From Shinella sp. (lineage in GTDB: Bacteria > Pseudomonadota > Alphaproteobacteria > Rhizobiales > Rhizobiaceae), in NCBI GenBank assembly GCA_003248775.1, contig QFQX01000014.1, forward strand, positions 43,166 through 107,165: 64,000 nucleotides of DNA, written 5' to 3'. Below, one piece after another: positions 52,163 to 60,939 of the stretch (positions within the stretch are counted from its first letter, which is position 1; each line of letters begins with the position of its first letter). A program made the translations under genes and the position numbers. The notes under the pieces were generated by a model. It did no database searches. It saw only the letters and a program-made list of their open reading frames with translations, and had not been told where the DNA came from.

Positions 52163-53758
52163 TCAGAAAAGCCGGAGGCGGGTTTTGCTGTCATCCGTTG
52201 CCCCCGAGGGATCGCGTACGCCTGGATCATCAGGCGGTCGGCCGAAAAACGGTTCGGGAACTACTGCCGGAGTCTCCTCCACCTTCGGCGTCACCTGCGC
52301 GGGCTTACCGGCGGGCCCGGACGTAGTTTTGTGCGTTGCGGCTTCGACAATCGCTTGCGCTTCGCGACTTTCGGGTGTGACAGGCCCAGTCGACTTCTTC
52401 TGCAAGGGCGGCAGCGCACTCAGCGCTTGCTCGCCGCGATTGATGGTGCCGTCCTCGATTGCGCCTTCGACCTGGTCGAAAGGAACTTTCCATTCAAAGG
52501 CATCCAGCTTGCCGGTAACGGGGGAAAGCGGCAGCCACTTTTCCGAGACGTAGCCATCGGCTACCCAGGCGGGGTCGCGACCGGCCTTCAGTGCCTCGCC
52601 CATCCAGTAGCGGATGCGGCCCTGATCGTTCGTTTCAGCTTCCTCGATATCGGCGAAGAGCAGATAGACGCGCTCGCTCGATTCCATCCGGGCGGCGGCT
52701 TCCGCCTTGCTGCGTGCCTTGGCGAAGTCCTGGGCGTCGAGAGCGGCCTCGGCGACGATCAGCAGGGACTCGATGTTGTTGGGACGCAAATGCTCCAGAC
52801 GCTCCGCCTTCTTCAGCCGGTCGACGGCGCTGTCGCCGCTGCGCGCCCGGAGATAGGTGTGGGCGATATCCGGGTGGGGCGAAAGCTTCCAGACCTGTTC
52901 CAGCACGCTCGTGGCTTTCCGCAGATTGTCTTCCCGAAGGTAGCCCTTTGCGGCGACGATGGCCGCCGGCACCAGATCCCTGGCAAGCTTCAAAGCCTGA
53001 ACGGCATTGTCGCGGGCAACGGACGGATCGCCTTCCAGCCGGTCCTCCGCCTTGGCTGTCAGAAGAACAGCCTTCAGGCGGTCGGCTTCGGCGCGCTTCA
53101 GGACATGGGCGACACGCTGTTGGTCGAGCAGGCGGATCGCATCGTCCCAATGACCAGCGCGACAGCGGTGTTCCAATGTCGATTTCGCCGCCCAGGGAAG
53201 GTAGGGCGCACTTTCGGCGGCGGTTTCCGCATATTGACGTGCGGCCTCATGGGCGCCGAGACGGGTCGCCTCGACGTGAAGTCCGCGCAGGCCGAGTTCA
53301 CGGGTTTCCGGATCCTCCGACATCTGCTGGAACAGACGGCGGGCTTCGTCGAAACGCCCCTCGATGACGGCGGCCTGTGCATCGAGCACGAGGATCAGCG
53401 GTTCCTGATCGGCGCGAAGCAGGCCACGGGCGCGGGCGCTCATCTTGCGGGCGAGCGCCGCATTGCCGGCACCGGCGGCAATCAGGCCGGTCGAGAGCGC
53501 CTGATAGCCCCGATCCCGGGTGCGGGCACGGAAGTAACGGCGCACGGAATGCGGCGAGGTCCACACTGTCCGGGCGAACCACCAGACGAACATGACGAGG
53601 GCCACGATCGACACCAGAATGGCGGCGGCGACCATCAGGCTCATCTCGATCAGCTGGCCCTGCCAGATGATCGACAGCGAACCGGGACGTTCGGCAAGCC
53701 ATGCGAAGCCGATACCGAGAAGAAGGACGAGGACGACGTAGGACAGGATTCTGAGCAT
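52163..53758 (-). CDS. hemY: Heme biosynthesis protein HemY (TPR, inner membrane)
   Basis: A 531-residue protein: two N-terminal membrane helices (about residues 5-22 and 40-62), then a periplasmic or cytoplasmic tetratricopeptide region (DAQAAVIEGRFDEARRLF and similar repeats from about 110 to 400), then a proline-rich tail. This matches HemY-N of proteobacteria. The function in heme synthesis is named from operon context in E. coli (hemCDXY); biochemistry is not known. AGGAAAC lies in front of ATG 53758. It follows the Mic60-like gene after 11 bases. Confidence 0.93.
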   Translation of the reverse strand: MLRILSYVVLVLLLGIGFAWLAERPGSLSIIWQGQLIEMSLMVAAAILVSIVALVMFVWWFARTVWTSPHSVRRYFRARTRDRGYQALSTGLIAAGAGNAALARKMSARARGLLRADQEPLILVLDAQAAVIEGRFDEARRLFQQMSEDPETRELGLRGLHVEATRLGAHEAARQYAETAAESAPYLPWAAKSTLEHRCRAGHWDDAIRLLDQQRVAHVLKRAEADRLKAVLLTAKAEDRLEGDPSVARDNAVQALKLARDLVPAAIVAAKGYLREDNLRKATSVLEQVWKLSPHPDIAHTYLRARSGDSAVDRLKKAERLEHLRPNNIESLLIVAEAALDAQDFAKARSKAEAAARMESSERVYLLFADIEEAETNDQGRIRYWMGEALKAGRDPAWVADGYVSEKWLPLSPVTGKLDAFEWKVPFDQVEGAIEDGTINRGEQALSALPPLQKKSTGPVTPESREAQAIVEAATHKTTSGPAGKPAQVTPKVEETPAVVPEPFFGRPPDDPGVRDPSGATDDSKTRLRLF

Positions 53759-53769
53759 CTATCGTTTCC

Positions 53770-55065
53770 TCAGCCCTGCGTGCCGTTGACGGCAGTGGCC
53801 ATGGCCGTGCCGATCAGCGCTTCCACGTCGATGCGGGTTTTCAGCAGATCATTGAAACCTGATGATGCCGCCTTTGCGGCGTCGGGCAGGGTGTCCCATT
53901 CGAGGGAAGCGCCCTTGAGGTCACCATTCTGCAACTTGTCTTCCATGCGGGCGATGATCGCCTCGGGCGTCGATCCCTCGATATTTCCGACGGGACGAAC
54001 CTTGACCACGGACAGGGCGCTGGAGAGAAGCCGCTGGCCGATGCCTTCGTTCGGATCCGGCTGGTGGATCGCGGCGAGGGCAGCATCGGCGGTCTGCGAG
54101 AAACGACGGATCAGGTCGGCGCGAGACTGGACGCCGGTCGCCGCATGCGGACGCAGACCTTCCACTGCCGGATCATCGGGCGCGATGCTGGCGAGAGCAT
54201 CGAGCTCCGCGAGATAGGGGCCGCCACGGTCGATCGCCGATTTCAGGGCTGTTACAGCAATGGCACGGGCCATCTGCACGTCGGTGCGCGGTTCCTCGAT
54301 CTTCTTTTCGGCCTCCGCAAGGCGGCGTTCGCTGTCCGAGAGCGCCTGGCTGTTGCCGGCGACCGCATTGCGAAGGGTGGCGAGCGCTTCCTCGTTCTGG
54401 GCGAGTTTCAGCCGGATTTCCTCGACGGCGGCAGGATCGACGGCGGTTTCCGGGCGGCTTGCCACGGATGCCTCAAGGGCTGCCAGACGCTCCGCCAGAG
54501 CCGGATCGGTGGCGGCCGGTCCTGCTGCGGACAGGTTGGCGATCTGTGAACGGAGTGCCTCGATCTCGGACGAAAGAACCGATGTGTCGGCGTTGGAGCC
54601 TGCTGAAGGGGAAGCCGCCGGCAGGAAGCCTGCATATTGCATGCTGCCGGCGGCAAGCAGCGCGATCAAACCGCCGATAATGCCGGCCGCGACCAGAGAG
54701 GATGTCGCTGGAGCGGGGCGGGGTGTCGGAGCAAATTGGGGTGGTATCGGATCGGACGGGGGCGGCTCAGCCGAGGCTGGCTCAGAAGCGGTTCCCGTTT
54801 CGGAAAAGATGTCGGTTTCGGGCTTGGTTTCCACGGGCTCAGTCACCGAAGGTTCTATGGCAGGCGCTGCGGTTTCTGTGTCCTGAAACGGAGCGTCGAT
54901 CGGGCTGGTATCGGCACGCGGCATCGGGGCTTCCGCGGAGATTTCCGCGCTGTCCGTCTGCTGCGCGGCCTCGGCCTCCGCGGGCTTCGCTTCCTCTGCA
55001 GTCAGGTCGATCGTGACCGGGTCTTGCGGCGACTTCGAACGACGGGGCGGCTTTCCGGAAACCAT
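53770..55065 (-). CDS. Alphaproteobacterial mitofilin (Mic60)-family protein
   Basis: A 431-residue inner-membrane protein with a long Pro/Glu/Ala-rich cytoplasmic part (residues 1-120), one membrane helix (about 121-148), a coiled coil (about 170-290, IEALRSQIANLSAAG and similar heptads) and a conserved C-terminal domain (about 330-431, ISTLVKVRPVGN-like region to the end). The order and the hemC-hemD-this-hemY context match COG4223, the bacterial homologues of the mitochondrial cristae protein Mic60. It probably shapes inner-membrane folds or contacts the outer membrane. GAAGAGG before ATG 55065. Confidence 0.85.
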   Translation of the reverse strand: MVSGKPPRRSKSPQDPVTIDLTAEEAKPAEAEAAQQTDSAEISAEAPMPRADTSPIDAPFQDTETAAPAIEPSVTEPVETKPETDIFSETGTASEPASAEPPPSDPIPPQFAPTPRPAPATSSLVAAGIIGGLIALLAAGSMQYAGFLPAASPSAGSNADTSVLSSEIEALRSQIANLSAAGPAATDPALAERLAALEASVASRPETAVDPAAVEEIRLKLAQNEEALATLRNAVAGNSQALSDSERRLAEAEKKIEEPRTDVQMARAIAVTALKSAIDRGGPYLAELDALASIAPDDPAVEGLRPHAATGVQSRADLIRRFSQTADAALAAIHQPDPNEGIGQRLLSSALSVVKVRPVGNIEGSTPEAIIARMEDKLQNGDLKGASLEWDTLPDAAKAASSGFNDLLKTRIDVEALIGTAMATAVNGTQG

Positions 55066-55154
55066 GGCAACCTCTTCATTTCCCTGCGGTGCAGTAAAAC
55101 TAGTCAGTGAAACAGAGGAAGGGAAGGCCGAAGATCAAAATTGGGTCCTCGACC

Positions 55155-55883
55155 TTAGAGTAGGGCCAGCAGCGAAGTCTCCGTCGGGACCCCGGCTACA
55201 TCGGCTTTCTGTTGCAAATGCGCGGGAATCGCGCCGCGGATTTTTTCGCTGAGGCAGAGGAATCTTACCTCTCCAAGCGTATGCTTGCACGCTTTCGTGA
55301 AGGGCAGGGCGAAGAAGCGCCGCACGCTTTCGGCGGAATAGAAGAGAATGGCATCGACAGGCGGCGCTGTCAGGCATCTCTGCAACGCCTGTTCGGTGAT
55401 GGATGCGTCTTCCATGCGGTAGCATTCGCAGATGTTTGCCGGGATGTGTCGTTCTTCGAGCGCATCCTCCAGCCCGGATGCGCGTGGCTTCCCGGCCAGA
55501 TAAAGCAGGGGCCGCTCAAAGGAGATCCTGCCTTCGAGATCCCGGGCGATGAGTGCCGCCAGTGCGGCTCCATCACCATCTCCCGCCACAACCCGTCGGA
55601 AGCCCAGCCTTTTCGCCGCTTCGGCGCTTGCGGCGCCGACCGCAAAGAGCAGGTCTTCACGATGGAGCGCAATGGTTTCCGCTCCCAGTTCTTCCAGCAC
55701 GCGGATGGCTTCAGCGCTGGTGACGGCGATCGCGGCATGGGGAGTGGCCAGCGCCGTCCGTGTCGCGGGCGTGTCATGGAAGGCTTTTGAGAGCGGGAGC
55801 ACGACCGGGTCGTGCCCCATAAGGCGCAGTTTCTCGGCCGTGCGCGCGGCCGAAGGCTCCGGGCGCGTCACGAGAACGCGCAC
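55155..55883 (-). CDS. hemD: Uroporphyrinogen-III synthase
   Basis: A 242-residue protein from GTG 55883, four bases after the hemC stop (MRVLVTRPEPSAARTAEKLR). The fold is the two-lobed HemD type; family members are poorly conserved, but VTRPEPSA, SAEAIRVLEEL and FYSAESVRRFF are present. It closes hydroxymethylbilane to uroporphyrinogen III. The start choice gives normal length; an upstream in-frame ATG at 55997 would overlap hemC. Expected operon partners hemC and Mic60 flank it. Confidence 0.9.
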   Translation of the reverse strand: MRVLVTRPEPSAARTAEKLRLMGHDPVVLPLSKAFHDTPATRTALATPHAAIAVTSAEAIRVLEELGAETIALHREDLLFAVGAASAEAAKRLGFRRVVAGDGDGAALAALIARDLEGRISFERPLLYLAGKPRASGLEDALEERHIPANICECYRMEDASITEQALQRCLTAPPVDAILFYSAESVRRFFALPFTKACKHTLGEVRFLCLSEKIRGAIPAHLQQKADVAGVPTETSLLALL

Positions 55884-55887
55884 GGTT

Positions 55888-56817
55888 TCAGCTCCAGCTT
55901 TCGAAAAAGCCGGTGCCGGCCTTTGCCCGCACGGCATCACCGGCTTCGCGCCCGATCCGTTCGGCATCGGTAGCGTTGCCTTCGGACGAAATGTCATGAA
56001 AACGGCTGCCGTCCGGCGTGAGGATCACGCCGTAGAAACGGATCTTTCCGCCTTCCGAAATCGCGTGACCTGCAATCGGCGTGCGGCACGAACCGTCGAG
56101 CGCGCCGAGGAAGGCCCGCTCGCAGGTCACGGCATCATGGGTGGTGCGGTCGTTGATCGCTTCCAACAGGGTATTGACGCGCTCGTCGCCGATGCGGCTT
56201 TCGATGCAGATCGCGCCTTGCGCGGGGGCCGGCGGAAAGTCTCTGGGGTCGAGCAGTTCGGTCGGCACGTCCTGCTTTCCGAGACGCTTCAGTCCGGCAA
56301 AGGCAAGGAGCGTCGCATCCACCTGCCCTTCGGCCAGCTTGCGCAGGCGGGTATCGACGAGGCCGCGGAAGGTGATGACGTTGAGGTCCGGACGCAGGCG
56401 GCGGATCAGCGCCTGACGCCGGAGCGAGGACGAACCGACGGTCGCGCCTTCAGGAAGTTCGACAAGGCGCGGCGCGGCCGCGCCGACGAAGGCATCGCGA
56501 ACGTCTTCCCGCGGCAGGAAGGCCGAGAGGAAGAGGCCATCCGGCAGGACTGTCGGCATGTCTTTCGAAGAATGGACGGCAAAATCGAGTTCGCCGGAGG
56601 CAAGCTGTTCTTCCAGTTCGGCGGTGAAAAGGCCCTTGCCGCCGATCTCGGCGAGCGAGCGGTCGGTGATGCGGTCGCCCTTGGTTGTCAGTGCGACGAT
56701 CTCGAACATCTCTTCCGACAGGCCATGGGCCGCCATCAGCCGGTTGCGGGTCTCATAGGCCTGGGCGAGCGCCAGCGGGCTGCCGCGTGTGCCGATGCGA
56801 AAAGGTTTTGTTTGCAT
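55888..56817 (-). CDS. hemC: Porphobilinogen deaminase (hydroxymethylbilane synthase)
   Basis: A 309-residue enzyme from ATG 56817 (MQTKPFRIGTRGSPLALAQA). The catalytic Asp86 sits in HSSKDMPT, and Cys244 (DGSCRTPI) holds the dipyrromethane cofactor. It polymerises four porphobilinogens. It is the first gene of the leftward hem operon; tsaD starts divergently 74 bases away. Confidence 0.97.
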   Translation of the reverse strand: MQTKPFRIGTRGSPLALAQAYETRNRLMAAHGLSEEMFEIVALTTKGDRITDRSLAEIGGKGLFTAELEEQLASGELDFAVHSSKDMPTVLPDGLFLSAFLPREDVRDAFVGAAAPRLVELPEGATVGSSSLRRQALIRRLRPDLNVITFRGLVDTRLRKLAEGQVDATLLAFAGLKRLGKQDVPTELLDPRDFPPAPAQGAICIESRIGDERVNTLLEAINDRTTHDAVTCERAFLGALDGSCRTPIAGHAISEGGKIRFYGVILTPDGSRFHDISSEGNATDAERIGREAGDAVRAKAGTGFFESWS

Positions 56818-56891
56818 CCGATCTGATCCGTTGTTACCGACAGTCCTCGTAGACCGGTTTCCGGGTGATCGCAATCAACGAACTCAGGCAA

Positions 56892-57989
56892 ATGGCATCC
56901 AGACTTCGCATTCTCGGCATCGAGACGAGCTGTGACGAAACGGCCGCGGCCGTCGTCACGCGCCTTGAAGACGGCACCGGCATCATCGAAGGCGACGTGG
57001 TTCTGAGCCAGCTCGACGAGCACAGCGCCTATGGCGGCGTGGTTCCCGAGATCGCCGCGCGTGCTCACGTCGAGGCATTGGACAGCCTGATCGAGGAGGC
57101 GCTGCAGCGTGCCGGCGTCACGCTGAAGGACATCGACGCCGTGGCTGCGACATCTGGTCCCGGGCTGATCGGCGGATTGATCGTCGGGCTGATGACCGGC
57201 AAGGCCATCGCGCGGGCGGCAGGCAAGCCGCTTTATGCGGTCAATCACCTCGAGGGCCACGCACTGACGGCGCGGCTGACCGACAGCCTCACCTTTCCCT
57301 ATCTCATGCTGCTGGTTTCCGGCGGCCATACCCAGCTCGTTTTGATCCGCGGCATCGGCGACTACGAACGCTGGGGCACGACGATCGACGATGCGCTGGG
57401 CGAAGCTTTCGACAAGACCGCCAAGCTGCTCGGCCTTCCTTACCCCGGTGGTCCTGCGGTGGAGCGGGCGGCAGCGACAGGCAACCCTAAGCGTTTCAAC
57501 TTTCCTCGGCCGCTCAGAGGCGAGGAGCGTCTCGACTTTTCCTTTTCCGGGCTGAAGACCGCGGTGCGGCAGGCGGCAGAGAGCATCGCTCCCGTCAGCG
57601 ACCAGGATATTTCCGATATCTGCGCCTCGTTCCAGCGGGCGATTTCCCGCACGCTGGAAGACCGTATCAGGCGTGGCCTGAAGCGCTTCCTCGCGGAGTT
57701 TCCCGACGTCGAAGGCGTTCCGGCTCTCGTGGTCGCCGGTGGCGTTGCTGCCAATCAGGAACTGCGGCGCACGCTGCAAGCGCTTTGCGACGAGAACGGC
57801 TTCCGCTTCGTCGCGCCGCCCATGCAGCTCTGCACCGACAATGCCGTGATGATCGCCTGGGCGGGGCTGGAGCGCATGGCGACCGGCGCCCAACCAGATG
57901 ATCTCGATGTGCAGCCGCGTTCGCGCTGGCCGCTCGATTCCGAAGCCAAGGCCGTGATCGGCTACGGCAAGCGGGGAGCAAAGGCATGA
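56892..57989 (+). CDS. tsaD: tRNA N6-threonylcarbamoyladenosine synthase subunit TsaD
   Basis: A 365-residue ASKHA-fold protein from ATG 56892 (MASRLRILGIETSCDETAAA). The iron/metal ligands are His119 and His123 (HLEGH), with VSGGHTQL further on. It transfers threonylcarbamoyl to A37 of ANN-decoding tRNAs in the TsaB-TsaE-TsaD complex. Its stop overlaps the gpsA start (ATGA). It heads a five-gene rightward run. Confidence 0.97.
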   Translation: MASRLRILGIETSCDETAAAVVTRLEDGTGIIEGDVVLSQLDEHSAYGGVVPEIAARAHVEALDSLIEEALQRAGVTLKDIDAVAATSGPGLIGGLIVGLMTGKAIARAAGKPLYAVNHLEGHALTARLTDSLTFPYLMLLVSGGHTQLVLIRGIGDYERWGTTIDDALGEAFDKTAKLLGLPYPGGPAVERAAATGNPKRFNFPRPLRGEERLDFSFSGLKTAVRQAAESIAPVSDQDISDICASFQRAISRTLEDRIRRGLKRFLAEFPDVEGVPALVVAGGVAANQELRRTLQALCDENGFRFVAPPMQLCTDNAVMIAWAGLERMATGAQPDDLDVQPRSRWPLDSEAKAVIGYGKRGAKA

Positions 57990-58975
57990 GCGTGCCGGAA
58001 CGTATCGCCGTGATCGGCGCGGGTGCCTTCGGAACGGCGCTGGCCGCCGTCATCGCCATCGAGGGACGGGCGCAAGTGACGCTCGTCGGGCGCGATGCGG
58101 CATTGATGGCGGATCTGGCGTCGAGCCGGGTCCACGAGGCCGCCCTTCCGGGGATCGCTCTGCCGGAGAGGCTCGCCTTTTCAGCCGATCTCTCGGTGAT
58201 TTCGAAGGCGGGTATCGTGCTTTTCGCCATGCCGTCGCAGGCGCAGGTGGAAGCCGCCCGGCAGTATTGGTCTTATCTTGCCGACGACGCCGTGGTCGTT
58301 ACCTGCGCGAAGGGGATCGACCGCAGTTCCGCGCGTCTGTTGACGGATGTGCTTGAGGAAGCCTTGCCGAACCACGCCATTGCCGTGCTGTCAGGCCCGG
58401 GTTTTGCGGCGGATATCGCCCGCGGCCTGCCGACGGCCATGGCGGTTGCGGCTGGTGAACACGCGGTTGCGGAACGGTTGGCGCGGGCGATTTCGGGCCG
58501 GACCTTCCGGCTCTATGCTTCCACCGACCGGACCGGCGTGCAGCTCGGCGGTGCGCTCAAGAACGTTCTGGCCATTGCCTGCGGCATCGTCGAGGGCATG
58601 GGACTGGGCGATTCCGCGCGTGCTGCATTGATCGCCCGCGGGCTTGCGGAAATGTCGCGCCTCGTCGAAGCCATGGGTGGCAAGGCCGAGACCGTCAGTG
58701 GACTTTCCGGTCTCGGCGACCTTGTGCTGACCGCCACCAGTCACCAGTCGCGCAACCTGCGTTTCGGCATCTCGCTCGGGCGCGGGGAGCCGATCGATTT
58801 TTCCCGCGGCCAGCTCGTCGAAGGCGCCTTTGCGGCGGCCGTCGCGTCGCGTCTGGCGGAAGGGCTGGGGGTTCGCATGCCGATTACTGATGCGGTGGCG
58901 CAGGTTATAGACGGCAGCCTCGAAATTCCGACCGCCATCGAACAGCTGATGTCGCGGCCGATCACCACCGAATGA
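57986..58975 (+). CDS. gpsA: Glycerol-3-phosphate dehydrogenase [NAD(P)+]
   Basis: A 329-residue enzyme with the dinucleotide motif VIGAGAFGTALAAVIA at the start and the catalytic lysine in GALKNVLAIACGIVEG. It makes sn-glycerol 3-phosphate for phospholipid synthesis. It is coupled to tsaD by a 4-base overlap, an arrangement seen across Rhizobiales, and followed by the YciI gene after 28 bases. Confidence 0.96.
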   Translation: MSVPERIAVIGAGAFGTALAAVIAIEGRAQVTLVGRDAALMADLASSRVHEAALPGIALPERLAFSADLSVISKAGIVLFAMPSQAQVEAARQYWSYLADDAVVVTCAKGIDRSSARLLTDVLEEALPNHAIAVLSGPGFAADIARGLPTAMAVAAGEHAVAERLARAISGRTFRLYASTDRTGVQLGGALKNVLAIACGIVEGMGLGDSARAALIARGLAEMSRLVEAMGGKAETVSGLSGLGDLVLTATSHQSRNLRFGISLGRGEPIDFSRGQLVEGAFAAAVASRLAEGLGVRMPITDAVAQVIDGSLEIPTAIEQLMSRPITTE

Positions 58976-59003
58976 CCAAACCGATTGCAACAGGAGAAAT
59001 GCG

Positions 59004-59297
59004 ATGCTGTTTGCCTTTATCTGCAAGGACAAGCCCGGCCACCTGAACGTACGGATGGAAACCCGTCCGGCGCATGTCGAGCATCTGAACAAGCTCAATG
59101 CCGAGGGAACCCTGAAAATCGCCGGCCCCTTTCTCGATGCCGAAGGCAAGCCGAATGGCAGCCTGGTGATCGTGGAAGCCGCCGATATTGATGCCGCCAA
59201 GGCCCTGGCCGATGCCGATCCCTATGCGAAGGCGGGCCTCTTTGAAAGCGTCGAGGTCAAGCCCTACAACTGGGTCTTCAACAATCCGGAGGCATGA
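59004..59297 (+). CDS. YciI-family protein
   Basis: A 97-residue protein with the ferredoxin-like YciI fold: MLFAFICKDKPGHLNVRMET, RPAHVEHLNKL, SLVIVEAADIDAAKAL, ADADPYAKAGLFESV and the C-terminal KPYNWVF. The conserved His in RPAHVEHL and Asp in ADADPYAK fit the family active site. CAGGAG lies upstream. The reaction is unknown (possible enol- or dehydrohalogenase-type chemistry). Its stop overlaps the start of the EVE gene. Confidence 0.92.
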   Translation: MLFAFICKDKPGHLNVRMETRPAHVEHLNKLNAEGTLKIAGPFLDAEGKPNGSLVIVEAADIDAAKALADADPYAKAGLFESVEVKPYNWVFNNPEA

Positions 59298-59734
59298 GCG
59301 GAATGGCTTTCTGGCTCTACAAGTCGGAACCCTTCAAGTGGTCCTGGCAGATGCAGAAGGATGCGGGCGCGGCCGGCACCGAATGGACCGGCGTGCGCAA
59401 CTATCTCGCCCGGAACAACATGCGGGCGATGAAGATTGGCGACAAGGGGTTCTTCTACCATTCGAACGAGGGGCTGGAGATCGTCGGGATTACCGAGGTC
59501 TGCGCGCTTTCCCATCCGGATTCGACCGCCGAGGGCGATGCTCGCTGGGATTGTGTCGACATTCGCGCCGTGATCGACATGCCGAAGCCGGTTTCGCTGA
59601 AAGATGTCAAAGCGAGCGAAAAGCTCGCCAAGATGTCGCTCGTCACCTCAATGCGCCTTTCCGTCCAGCCGGTGACGGAGGAGGAGTATTTCGAGGTTTG
59701 CCGCATGGGCGGCCTTGAAAACCCGCCGGTTTGA
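59294..59734 (+). CDS. EVE-domain protein
   Basis: A 146-residue single EVE (PUA-like) domain. The N-terminus MAFWLYKSEPFKWSW (alternative start ATG 59303), TGVRNYLARNNMRAMKIGD, GFFYHSN and the IVGITEV strand are diagnostic. EVE domains read modified bases in DNA or RNA. Here it stands in a housekeeping operon with the tRNA modifier TsaD rather than with a restriction system, which suggests an RNA-linked role; that is inference. ATGA overlap with YciI. Confidence 0.92.
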   Translation: MSGMAFWLYKSEPFKWSWQMQKDAGAAGTEWTGVRNYLARNNMRAMKIGDKGFFYHSNEGLEIVGITEVCALSHPDSTAEGDARWDCVDIRAVIDMPKPVSLKDVKASEKLAKMSLVTSMRLSVQPVTEEEYFEVCRMGGLENPPV

Positions 59735-59743
59735 GGTTCGTCC

Positions 59744-60388
59744 TTGGTTACCGATCCGGAGAGTTTTATTCTCGCCAACACCAGCCTGATGGCTCCGCCA
59801 CATGTGCCGGAGATCCGGCTGCGGCTCGCAAGCGAGGTGCATGATCTCTGGCTCAAGACCGAGGATGATCTCAAGGAAATCGGCCTGCCGCCGCCGTTCT
59901 GGGCATTTGCCTGGGCCGGCGGGCAGGGGCTTGCCCGTTACATACTGGACCATCCGGAGACGGTTGCCGGCAAGAGCGTGGTGGATTTCGCCAGTGGATC
60001 GGGTCTGGTGGCCATTGCCGCAGCGTTTGCGGGAGCAAAAAGCGTACTTGCCGTCGATATCGATCCCTGGGCGAGGACGGCGGTCAGGCTCAATGCCGCG
60101 GCCAATGGCGTCAGCGTCGATTTTTCAGGCGACGACTTCATCGGACAGTCGCTCGACGTCGATCTGCTTCTTGCCGGCGACGTCTTCTATGACCGGGATT
60201 TTGCGGCCGCATTGGTTGAGTGGTTCACGCGACTTTCAGCTGGTGGCGTCACTGTTCTGGTGGGCGACCCGGGGCGTAGCTATCGTCCGACCGAGCGGCT
60301 CGAGCCGCTTGCCACGTATGAGGTGCCGGTTACTCGCGTGCTGGAAGACAGCGAAGTGAAGAAGACCACGGTATGGAAGTTCCGCTGA
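59744..60388 (+). CDS. ETF-beta lysine methyltransferase-like protein (class I SAM)
   Basis: A 214-residue methyltransferase with TTG 59744 as start, 9 bases past the EVE stop. No ATG occurs before residue 16, and the N-terminus (V)TDPESFILANTSLMAPP is conserved in kind. The family block PPPFWAFAWAGGQGLARYIL, SAM motif FASGSGLVAIAAA and post-motif DVFYDRDF match METTL20-type enzymes. The human enzyme and its bacterial relatives methylate lysines of electron transfer flavoprotein beta. The target here is inferred. Codon use is like the neighbours, so no sign of recent transfer. Confidence 0.85.
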   Translation: MVTDPESFILANTSLMAPPHVPEIRLRLASEVHDLWLKTEDDLKEIGLPPPFWAFAWAGGQGLARYILDHPETVAGKSVVDFASGSGLVAIAAAFAGAKSVLAVDIDPWARTAVRLNAAANGVSVDFSGDDFIGQSLDVDLLLAGDVFYDRDFAAALVEWFTRLSAGGVTVLVGDPGRSYRPTERLEPLATYEVPVTRVLEDSEVKKTTVWKFR

Positions 60389-60403
60389 CGTCTTACCGAA
60401 TGG

Positions 60404-60778
60404 TCAGCGCGGACGGATGACGCAGACGCCCGCTTCGAAGGAACAGGCGGAATCGCCGGTTTCCGCATCGATTTCGATGATCTTTGCCTTCGGCGGCTGG
60501 TAGGCCGTGCGGTTATTCACTGGCCATTTCTCGATCGCCATGTAAATGCCCGTGCCCTTCACGCGCACTGCGGTGAGCGAACCGGCGAAAGTGCCGAGAC
60601 CCGGAACGACCGAGGGTAGCCCGTTGCCGCCGATGACCGCGCCGCCATCATGGTGGGAAGAGACGTGCCGGCTGTGCCGGTAGGGGCGGTCGTTGCCGGC
60701 CTGGAGGGGCGTCGATGCGAGAACGGCGCATGTCGCTGTCAGGACGAAAATCCTTTTCAATCCAATAGCCAAGACCAT
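60404..60778 (-). CDS. Small secreted protein of unknown function
   Basis: A 124-residue protein from ATG 60778 with a signal peptide (RIFVLTATCAVLASTPLQA). The mature part is Gly- and His-rich near the start (HSRHVSSHHDGGAVIGG), and the C-terminal CSFEAGVCVIRP has a likely disulfide. I recognise no family; similar short orphans are seen in Rhizobium. It ends 15 bases from the methyltransferase stop. A TTAA-N7-TTAA motif lies 28 bases upstream of its start. Confidence 0.7.
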   Translation of the reverse strand: MVLAIGLKRIFVLTATCAVLASTPLQAGNDRPYRHSRHVSSHHDGGAVIGGNGLPSVVPGLGTFAGSLTAVRVKGTGIYMAIEKWPVNNRTAYQPPKAKIIEIDAETGDSACSFEAGVCVIRPR

Positions 60779-60805
60779 GGCCTACTCCTCGCAAATGTGA
60801 CGCAA

Positions 60806-60820
60806 TTAACAAAAAGTTAA
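60806..60820. promoter_or_regulatory. Candidate CtrA box between the secreted-protein gene and sdhC
   Basis: TTAA (60806-60809), seven bases CAAAAAG and TTAA (60817-60820), inside the palindrome TTAACAAAAAGTTAA. The spacing is that of CtrA sites. It is 28 bases upstream of the leftward small secreted-protein gene and 254 bases from sdhC, so the former is the more likely target. Confidence 0.45.
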
Positions 60821-60939
60821 CGCTACTTTGCCGGATTTTCGCCCCAAAGTCATCCCGCCACGGCGAAATTCCGTAGCGCGAATTAACGTGCGTGTAGGCA
60901 TAAAGTTCTATCCATCCGAATCGATTAAATTGAAAACGT

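Noticed and set aside
51632..54217. 861-codon open frame spanning TerB, hemY and part of the mitofilin gene on the opposite strand
   Set aside because: It crosses three real genes and has no domain signature.
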